NCBI RefSeq assembly: GCF_002849605.1
Contig: NZ_NPIB01000013.1
Coordinates: 1 to 64,000, forward strand
DNA: 64,000 nt
Reading direction: 5' to 3'
Origin: Photobacterium carnosum
Lineage (GTDB): Bacteria; Pseudomonadota; Gammaproteobacteria; Enterobacterales; Vibrionaceae
The notes under the pieces: generated by a model
What the model was told of the DNA's origin: nothing
The model's input: the letters and a program-made list of their open reading frames with translations, nothing else
The model's database searches: none
In this document: one piece after another, positions 57,508-64,000 of the stretch
Layout: every line of letters starts with the position of its first letter
Position numbering within the stretch: the first letter of the stretch is position 1
Program-made: the position numbers and the translations under genes

Positions 57508-59022
57508 GTGAACAAAGAAAATACAGCAGAGAATAGCCAAGCTAAATTTTTAACGGGTTCTATTATGCGTCACATTGTAGTGATGTCAGGAACGGGGGCT
57601 ATTGGTTTAATGGCCCTGTTTTTAGTTGATTTACTCGACATGTTTTTTATTAGCATGTTGGGACAAATAGAACTTGCTGCTGCGATTGGTTTTGCCGGAA
57701 CGTTAGTCTTTTTTTCCACCTCTCTTTCTATCGGTACATCTATTGCGGCAGGAGCATTAGTCTCACGTGCGCTAGGTAAAAATGATCGTCAACAAGCACG
57801 CATGATGGCGAGTAATGTGATGATTTTTGCTGTTATTATCAGTATTACTGTTGTTAGCTTGATGTTATGGCAGTTGCCACTGTTACTGGATTTAATTGGT
57901 GCTAAAGGTGCGGTTGCTAAAGCGGCCACCCAATATTTGGTGATCTTATTACCCAGTGCGCCATTGATAGCTGTTTCTATGTCAGCGGGTGCGGCATTAC
58001 GTGGAATTGGTGATGCAAGAAGTTCAATGGTGGCGACATTAATTGGTGGTGGCGTTAATGCAGTATTAGATCCGTTGTTTATTTTTGGATTATCAATGGG
58101 TATGCAAGGTGCGGCCATTGCATCGGTGTTTGCGCGATTAGCGGTAATGTGTTTTTCCTTGTATGCGGTGGTCTATAAGCATCAATTAGTTGCCAAACCG
58201 AATCTTACTAGCTTTAAATTGGCATTACCGACAGTGGTTAAAATTGCATTACCTGCAATATTAACTAATACCGCAACCCCAATTGGTAATGCTGTTGTTA
58301 CCAGTAATATCGCCCATTTTGGTGAGAGTTTTGTTGCAGGTTATGCGGTTATTGGACGTATTATGCCTGTTTGTTTTGCATTGGTTTTTTCATTATCGGG
58401 TGCCGTTGGACCGATTATTGGTCAAAATTTTGGTGGTGAACGCTGGGATAGAATTAATCAAATATTACGTGATGCTATGTTATTTACGGCAATTTATTGT
58501 GTTGGAGTCTCGTTATTACTTTGGTTTGGTCAAGATTTGTTGATAGCGATGTTTAGTCTCACTGGTGATGCGGCTGAAATTGTCGGTGTGTTTTGTAGTT
58601 TGATTGCAATTACTTTTATTTTTAATGGTGCATTATTTGTGGCAAATGCAGCCTTTAATAATCTTAATCGACCGACATGGTCAACAGTTTTAAATATGGG
58701 TAAAGCAACCTTTGGCACCATTCCTTTTGTGTTAATTGGTGGGCATATTGCAGGTGCAAGTGGAGTATTAATTGGTCAAGCTGTCGGTTCGGTTGTGTTT
58801 GGTATTATTGGTTTTGGGTTAGTTATTTATCAAGTTAAGAAAATGGGGCTTACTCATGAACAACAACGATTGGATAATAATGACATATTAACCCCATTGG
58901 TACCTGTCGCTCCATTTTGTTCTTCACGAACGTATATGGGTACTGAGGATGTTTTGGAGGAAACGTTGGCGGTTGATCTTGAACATCATCATGATAGCTC
59001 GATACAAAAAAGAGAAAAATAA
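57508..59022 (+). CDS. MATE-family efflux transporter
   Basis: 504 aa, 12 membrane helices in two MatE halves. N-terminal block IVVMSGTGAIGLMALFLVDLLDMFFISMLGQIELAAAIGFAGTLVFF and GAALRGIGDARSSMVATLIGGGVNAVLDPLFIFGL are typical. It would use Na+ or H+ to expel drugs or metabolites. GTG start after GGAGA. The C-terminal tail (about 455-504) is polar. Confidence 0.93.
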   Translation: MNKENTAENSQAKFLTGSIMRHIVVMSGTGAIGLMALFLVDLLDMFFISMLGQIELAAAIGFAGTLVFFSTSLSIGTSIAAGALVSRALGKNDRQQARMMASNVMIFAVIISITVVSLMLWQLPLLLDLIGAKGAVAKAATQYLVILLPSAPLIAVSMSAGAALRGIGDARSSMVATLIGGGVNAVLDPLFIFGLSMGMQGAAIASVFARLAVMCFSLYAVVYKHQLVAKPNLTSFKLALPTVVKIALPAILTNTATPIGNAVVTSNIAHFGESFVAGYAVIGRIMPVCFALVFSLSGAVGPIIGQNFGGERWDRINQILRDAMLFTAIYCVGVSLLLWFGQDLLIAMFSLTGDAAEIVGVFCSLIAITFIFNGALFVANAAFNNLNRPTWSTVLNMGKATFGTIPFVLIGGHIAGASGVLIGQAVGSVVFGIIGFGLVIYQVKKMGLTHEQQRLDNNDILTPLVPVAPFCSSRTYMGTEDVLEETLAVDLEHHHDSSIQKREK

Positions 59023-59353
59023 AAAAGTGTTTATTGAGTGATATCTTATTTGCGTGATATTACTCACTTTCTCAATGTTACCTGAGAGATAAACGACAAT
59101 TTTCTTGTTGGAATATGATCGTTATTTTAGCTAAATAGCAATTATTTCATCGCTTTATTGATCTAACTCGATGAAATAAAAACAATAGCCAGCGACAATA
59201 ATAACACTAACAATTATTAGCTTGTAGTTATGAGGTAGTGGTCATTGTGCAATTACTTATTATCAGTCGTGTTAGTTTAGCCATTACACTTCACCTTTAA
59301 TCGAAGGAAAATAAAGGTGATGGCGTATTTATTGTTTAAGGGAATAATGTTCT
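59023..59353. other. Intergenic region between MATE and DASS genes
   Basis: Carries a hairpin GAGTGATATC (59036-59045) / GATATTACTC (59055-59064), probably the MATE terminator, followed by AT-rich DNA without a gene. Confidence 0.55.
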
Positions 59354-60769
59354 ATGCGTCAAAATCTTCGCTATATCATACCTATTCTGATCCCATTAAT
59401 TGTTTTGTTATTACCGGCATCAGCTTTTCCTATTGAAGGGTTAACGGTGATTCAGCAACGTGTGATTGCTATTTTTCTATTAGCGGCATTGTGTTGGGTG
59501 ATGGAGCCTATTCCTATCTATGCAACCTCTGTTGTGATTATTGTGCTGGAATTATTATTACTGTCAGATAAAAGTCTGTATTTATTTAGGCTTGATCAAG
59601 GGCAGCCTCAGTTTGGTAATTTAATGAGTTATAGCGAAATAATGGCGACCTTTGCGAGTCCGATTATTATGTTATTTCTTGGCGGTTTCTTTTTGGCGAT
59701 GGCAGCAACGAAATACCGTTTAGATGTTAACTTAGCACGGGTGTTATTACGGCCGTTTGGAAAACAACCTAAATATGTCATGTTCGGTTTAATGTTGATT
59801 ACCGCTGTTTTTTCAATGTTTATGTCAAACACCGCAACAACAGCGATGATGCTCTCTATTTTAGCGCCAGTTATTACCTTATTTGGTGCTAAAGACCCTG
59901 GTAAAATAGCCTTTGCGTTATCTATTCCTGTTGCGGCTAATATTGGCGGTATTGGAACACCTATCGGCACCCCACCTAATGCGATTGCTCTGAAATATCT
60001 GACGGGAGAAAATCTGATTACTTTTGGTGAGTGGATGTTCTTTGGCGTGCCTTTTGTCGCGGTGTTATTGGTATTTGCGTGGTGGTTGATTAATAAACTT
60101 TATCCTGCAACGCAACAATCAATTGAATTGACTATCCAAGGTAAGTTTCTAAAAACCCCAAAAGCGATCACGGTTTATGTGACATTTGCCGTCACTATTA
60201 TGTTGTGGCTAATGGGCTCAATGCATGGCATGAACGCTTATACGGTAGCGTTAATTCCGGTGGCAATTTTCTCGATAACGGGGATTATCAATAAGGAAGA
60301 TCTTAAGAAAATTTCATGGGATGTATTGTGGTTAGTGTCTGGTGGTATTGCGCTTGGTTTAGCGTTAGATAAAACTGGTTTGGCTAAATTGGTTGTACAT
60401 AGTATTCCATTTGATATTTTCTCACCTTATGTGGTCTTGCTTGGTGCCGCGATACTGTGTTTATTAATGGCTAACTTTATGTCACATACCGCAACGGCAA
60501 ACCTATTAATGCCCATTATGGCAGCATTGGGAACATCGATGACGTCATTAACGCCATTAGGTGGTGAAGTTACCTTGATTCTGGTGGTGACTTTTGCTGC
60601 ATCGTTAGGTATGTCATTACCGATAAGTACACCGCCTAATGCGTTAGCACATGCAACGGGTTATGTTGAAAGTAATCAAATGGCTCGAATAGGTGCGATT
60701 GTCGGTGTCGTCGGGGTGTTATTAAGTTTTGTGATGATTTGGGGGCTACAAGTTATCGATCATATTTAG
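59354..60769 (+). CDS. DASS-family (SLC13) sodium/dicarboxylate symporter
   Basis: 471 aa. Divalent anion:Na+ symporter with the paired SNT-type motifs: MSNTATTAMMLSILAPV (near 155), NIGGIGTPIGTPPNAIALKYL (near 200), MSHTATANLLMPIMAAL (near 375) and SLGMSLPISTPPNALAHATGYV (near 420). The substrate is probably succinate or another dicarboxylate. The next two genes are a kinase and regulator in tight order, perhaps controlling or responding to this transport. Confidence 0.9.
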   Translation: MRQNLRYIIPILIPLIVLLLPASAFPIEGLTVIQQRVIAIFLLAALCWVMEPIPIYATSVVIIVLELLLLSDKSLYLFRLDQGQPQFGNLMSYSEIMATFASPIIMLFLGGFFLAMAATKYRLDVNLARVLLRPFGKQPKYVMFGLMLITAVFSMFMSNTATTAMMLSILAPVITLFGAKDPGKIAFALSIPVAANIGGIGTPIGTPPNAIALKYLTGENLITFGEWMFFGVPFVAVLLVFAWWLINKLYPATQQSIELTIQGKFLKTPKAITVYVTFAVTIMLWLMGSMHGMNAYTVALIPVAIFSITGIINKEDLKKISWDVLWLVSGGIALGLALDKTGLAKLVVHSIPFDIFSPYVVLLGAAILCLLMANFMSHTATANLLMPIMAALGTSMTSLTPLGGEVTLILVVTFAASLGMSLPISTPPNALAHATGYVESNQMARIGAIVGVVGVLLSFVMIWGLQVIDHI

Positions 60770-60799
60770 TGCTGTTAACGTTAGATCAAGGATGATGCT

Positions 60800-62125
60800 A
60801 TGAATCAACCCAAAGCACTGCGACGGATCATTGATACCTATTTTCAAGATCCTAAGTCGATGATTGCTGTTACTGCTGGCACGGAGGTTTTGCGACAAGA
60901 TGGGTATAACGATCGCTTATATTGGGTAAAACAAGGTGAGTTATCAGGCTATGTAAATAGTAAAGAAAATGATTTAAGTGCGCAGGTGTTTGTGGTCAAA
61001 GAAGGGATGTTCTTTGGCGTACACAGTTTTTTTGCTCAAACACTGGTTGCCTCTACGACGGTTGTTGCAGAAAAAGACAGTGAGATTGCTTGGATTGATT
61101 TATCGACCCAAGCGGTTGAGCCTGAGCATTATGGTTCATTAGCTGAGCAATTTATGCCTGTAATGGTGCATGAGTTAGCGATGCGGCAGATGCTTACTGG
61201 AATAGCGGCACTAGAAAAAGAAAAAGCGTTGCAGAAATTGTATGCCACTGAACAAATGACCACATTAGGTCAATTAGCGGCAGGGATTGCTCATGAGCTT
61301 AATAATGCCATTGGTGTGATTAGTAGTAAAACGGAGAATATCCAAACCGCGATCAGCCAGTTTGTTAATGATAATCAGCCTCAAATGCGACCATTTTTAC
61401 AACATGGTATCGATCATGGGCAAAGTATTAGTTCAGCCCAAGTTCGTGAACGCAGCAAAGTATTACAGCAGCAGTATACATTGAGTCGAGAACAAGCTCG
61501 AACCCTTGCGCGTGCATTACCCGAAGGTGATGTTCCCGCTGATTGGCTTAAAGATATTGATGCTGCCTTAATATGTTGGGATAGCGGCCGTGATTTGCGT
61601 GATATACGACTTGCAGCACGACATGCCGCCAGTATTGTACGATCAGTAAAACAGCTAGGTGGTGGTGATCACGCACGAATACCGAATGTTGATATCACGG
61701 ATACATTACATAAATCGTTAACATTATTACAAAGTAATTTACGCTATGTTGATGTGGTATTACGACCTGCAATTTTACCGCCTGTAACCGCTAGCATCAC
61801 TGAGTTGGTACAGATTTGGGTTAACCTGATCAAGAATGCATGTGATGCAATGGAACATACTGACAATCCACAAATTGAAATTATTACGCGAAGTGTAAAA
61901 AATAAGTTGTTAGTCACTATTACTAATAATGGACCGATGATCGATGAAGCTACGCGTCGTAAAATATTCAATCCAAATTTTAGTACGAAAAAAGGCGGAT
62001 TATCGTTTGGGTTAGGATTGGGATTAGCAATAGTTCGACGTATTGTTAATAGTTATGGGGGCACTATAGTCGTTAAAAGCGATCATCAACGAACAACATT
62101 TAGAATCAAATTACCAATAACGTAA
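60800..62125 (+). CDS. Sensor histidine kinase with cNMP-binding-like N-terminus
   Basis: 441 aa, no membrane helix or signal peptide: cytoplasmic. Residues about 15-110 resemble a cyclic-nucleotide-binding beta-roll (YWVKQGELSGYVNSKENDLS, FVVKEGMFFGVHSFFAQTLVASTTVVA). DHp with GQLAAGIAHELNNAIGVIS (His165), an inserted helical region about 190-290, and the HATPase domain with IWVNLIKNACDAME, ITNNGPMID and LSFGLGLGLAIVRRIV. 30 bp after the DASS gene and 12 bp before the response regulator, so a three-gene unit is likely. Confidence 0.92.
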   Translation: MNQPKALRRIIDTYFQDPKSMIAVTAGTEVLRQDGYNDRLYWVKQGELSGYVNSKENDLSAQVFVVKEGMFFGVHSFFAQTLVASTTVVAEKDSEIAWIDLSTQAVEPEHYGSLAEQFMPVMVHELAMRQMLTGIAALEKEKALQKLYATEQMTTLGQLAAGIAHELNNAIGVISSKTENIQTAISQFVNDNQPQMRPFLQHGIDHGQSISSAQVRERSKVLQQQYTLSREQARTLARALPEGDVPADWLKDIDAALICWDSGRDLRDIRLAARHAASIVRSVKQLGGGDHARIPNVDITDTLHKSLTLLQSNLRYVDVVLRPAILPPVTASITELVQIWVNLIKNACDAMEHTDNPQIEIITRSVKNKLLVTITNNGPMIDEATRRKIFNPNFSTKKGGLSFGLGLGLAIVRRIVNSYGGTIVVKSDHQRTTFRIKLPIT

Positions 62126-62137
62126 AGGACGGTTATT

Positions 62138-62611
62138 ATGGAAAAAATCACTATTATTTGTGTTGATGATCAACGTGAAGTGTTAAGTGCAGTATTAAAA
62201 GATTTAGCTGAGTTTGAGCCGTCTTTTTTATTGGAAGATTGTGAGTCAGCGGATGAAGCATTAGCGTTAATGGATGAACTTGATGCAGAGGGTGAATTTA
62301 TTGGGGTTATTATTTCCGATCATGTGATGCCGGGTAAAAGCGGCGTTGAGTTATTGACGTTAGTGGCAAACGACAACCGCTTTATACACACTAAAAAAGT
62401 ATTATTAACGGGGCAAGCTACCCAGCAAGATACCATTGCTGCGATTAATAAAGCCCGTATCGAAAGCTATTTTGAAAAACCATGGGATACTGAGGTATTG
62501 GTTAACTGTGTGCGAACATTAGTGACAGAATATATTTTTGATATGGGACTAGATTATACGCTCTGGGGCGATGTAATTGATAATGCAACTGTTTTACGAC
62601 GTTTACGTTAA
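62138..62611 (+). CDS. Response regulator receiver protein
   Basis: 157 aa. Receiver domain with acidic pocket Asp10/Asp11, phosphoacceptor Asp61 in IISDHVMPGKSG, Thr in LLTGQA and Lys in YFEKPWD. After the receiver (about 125) only a short C-terminal helix remains, so there is no DNA-binding output domain; it probably works through protein contact. Confidence 0.92.
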   Translation: MEKITIICVDDQREVLSAVLKDLAEFEPSFLLEDCESADEALALMDELDAEGEFIGVIISDHVMPGKSGVELLTLVANDNRFIHTKKVLLTGQATQQDTIAAINKARIESYFEKPWDTEVLVNCVRTLVTEYIFDMGLDYTLWGDVIDNATVLRRLR

Positions 62612-62694
62612 TTGAACTCTGAGGGTGTAACGTATATTTACTGATTTTTTGATAATTATTATCACTTGAGTACCGTGATATGTGGCTATTTTGC

Positions 62695-62726
62695 TTGACC
62701 TTGGTCTTAACTCAAAGGTTTATAAT
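62695..62726 (+). promoter_or_regulatory. MerR-type promoter of zntA
   Basis: TTGACC (62695-62700), spacer of 20 bp, TATAAT (62721-62726). The spacer holds the imperfect dyad ACCTTGG / CAAAGGT. An overlong 19-20 bp spacer with a dyad is the hallmark of MerR, CueR and ZntR promoters. Confidence 0.75.
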
Positions 62727-62763
62727 TATCATCAGTAAAACTGAATAGCACCCAAGGAGAACG

Positions 62764-64000
62764 ATGATGTGTGCTCAATGTAATAATAAAAAAGATCATA
62801 TTCATACAACAAAATCAACGGTTGCTAATCAAGCAACCGTAACGGTGGTTGCAGCAACGGCTGATTGTTGTTCGAGTATAAATTCTGAGTGTTGCTCGAC
62901 GAATAAAGATTCTGAAGGGTGTGGTGATAACGACACTGAAGGTCCCGCTGCTGGTGGTTGTTGTTCAACGACAACGCATCATGATATCTATGCCGTAACA
63001 AACAAGAATAGTTTTACTATTACTGGTGCGCATGCTTCAGCTTGTGATCAGACGGCTCATCAAAATAAATATCAGCATAGTAACGCTAACCATTGTGATG
63101 GTCACGATTCCGATGCTAAGAACGCGCATAATCATGATGATCACGATCATAGCGGACATGCTCACAGTGGCCAATGCTGTTCAAGTCCTACTATGAGTAA
63201 AGAACAAGAATTAGCATTAGAAGCATCGCTAACAAATAGTGCTCATGGCAAAACGTTCAGCTGGAAAGTGTTAGGCATGGATTGTCCTAGCTGCGCGGCT
63301 AAACTTGAAAAAGCCATCATGTCATTAGCGGCTGTCGATACAGCAAAAGTGATGTTTGCGACTGAAAAATTGATTGTTAATATTCATGATAATCAGCAGA
63401 CTGATCCTGAAACGTTAAAATCTGAAATAGAAAATAAATCTAAACAAACTGGTTTTACGTTAGTTTCTACAACAACGAAAGCCGCTGACCTACCGACCCC
63501 ATCTTTCTTAATTCAGCATTTGTCTGTGATTGTTATCGCATTGATGATGGTGATCTCTTTTGTCTTAAATAAAACAGTTTCTGCAGACGTTGGGTTATTC
63601 GCGTTTACGCTGACTACCATTGTTGGCTTATTCCCTATATTGAAAAAAGCTATTGTTTTAACCAAATCAGGTACGCCTTTTTCGATTGAAACATTGATGT
63701 CGATTGCCGCTATTGGTGCTTTATACCTTGGTGAAACGGCTGAAGCGGCAATGGTTATCTTCTTGTTCCTTATTGGTGAACAATTAGAAGGTTATGCGGC
63801 TTCTCGGGCGCGTAGTGGCGTCAAAGCATTAATGGATTTAGTACCAGAAGAAGCAACGGTTATTTCGGCTGATGGTTCAAAAATCAAACGATCTGCGGCT
63901 GAGTTAAAACCCGGTGATGTGATTGAAGTTGTACCGGGTGAACGTTTACCCGCCGATGGTCAAGTTCTTGATGTTGTCGCCAGTTTTGATGAAAGTGCAT
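62764..64000 (+). CDS. zntA: Heavy-metal P1B-type ATPase, ZntA-like (5' part)
   Basis: 412 codons in frame to the window edge, no stop. AAGGAG precedes ATG-ATG. The N-terminal ~150 residues are rich in Cys and His (several CC pairs, HDDHDHSGHAHSG), then comes an HMA domain with LGMDCPSCAAKLEKAI, membrane helices (SVIVIALMMVISFVL, FAFTLTTIVGLFPIL), GETAEAAMVIFLFLIGEQLEGYAASRAR and the A-domain start (LVPEEATVI, GDVIEVVPGERLPADGQV). It exports Zn2+, Cd2+ or Pb2+. CPC and DKTG motifs lie outside the window. Confidence 0.93.
   Translation, partial: MMCAQCNNKKDHIHTTKSTVANQATVTVVAATADCCSSINSECCSTNKDSEGCGDNDTEGPAAGGCCSTTTHHDIYAVTNKNSFTITGAHASACDQTAHQNKYQHSNANHCDGHDSDAKNAHNHDDHDHSGHAHSGQCCSSPTMSKEQELALEASLTNSAHGKTFSWKVLGMDCPSCAAKLEKAIMSLAAVDTAKVMFATEKLIVNIHDNQQTDPETLKSEIENKSKQTGFTLVSTTTKAADLPTPSFLIQHLSVIVIALMMVISFVLNKTVSADVGLFAFTLTTIVGLFPILKKAIVLTKSGTPFSIETLMSIAAIGALYLGETAEAAMVIFLFLIGEQLEGYAASRARSGVKALMDLVPEEATVISADGSKIKRSAAELKPGDVIEVVPGERLPADGQVLDVVASFDESA

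Noticed and set aside
1..64000. tRNA, rRNA and CRISPR arrays
   Set aside because: Looked for cloverleaf ends, rRNA motifs and regularly spaced repeats; none seen. The only tandem array is the coding VNTR in rne.

Overview
This is an AT-rich gammaproteobacterial chromosome segment. The gene order metG / mrp-udk-dcd, rne / rluC-yceF-yceD-rpmF-plsX-fabHDG-acpP-fabF-pabC-mltG-tmk-holB-ycfH, followed by PTS genes and a TfoX/Sxy homologue, points to the Vibrionaceae. Photobacterium or a close relative is my best guess; this is inferred from synteny and protein resemblance, not from a database search.

Layout. 1-2850 is an accessory module: a two-gene minus-strand operon of a SLATT-like membrane protein and a UG/Abi-type (DRT-like) reverse transcriptase. 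It is bracketed by two same-orientation sequences resembling XerCD/dif sites and by repeated AT-rich palindromes. 2.8-8.6 kb carries a Sel1-repeat protein, a DAACS symporter, a CoA-disulfide-reductase-like flavoprotein and a TcyP-type cystine transporter. 8.9-22.1 kb is housekeeping and transport: metG diverging from mrp-udk-dcd, then asmA, yhjD, a Dcu-type C4-dicarboxylate transporter, psiE, cobO and a SulP transporter. 22.3-38.8 kb holds rne with a long leader and an internal 15-bp VNTR, then rluC, maf and the fatty-acid/thymidylate/DNA pol III delta-prime gene cluster.

38.8-43 kb is a second accessory island. Three good integron attC-type hairpins in the same orientation, with no integron integrase in view, separate cassettes that hold a one-TM protein, an FRG-domain protein and a protein with a HEPN-like RNxxxxH motif. 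Two decayed copies of the same tyrosine-recombinase-derived cassette start exactly at attC crossover points. It looks like an integrase-less attC cluster with defence-like cargo.

43.7-48 kb encodes two PTS permeases (Bgl-type EIIBC, then glucose/GlcNAc-type EIICB). The second is preceded by an unannotated 36-codon ORF with a strong ribosome binding site. 48.4-62.6 kb holds kbp, a DUF937 protein, lysO, an HDOD protein, a Lon-N protein, tfoX/sxy, a DsdC-like LysR regulator, ldhA, a DUF945 protein, a CBS protein, a MATE pump, a DASS transporter and a histidine kinase / response regulator pair. The window ends inside a zntA-like P-type ATPase with an unusual Cys/His-rich N-terminus and a MerR-type promoter with a 20-bp spacer.

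The two accessory islands (1-2.8 kb and 38.8-43 kb) are the places to look for undescribed biology.
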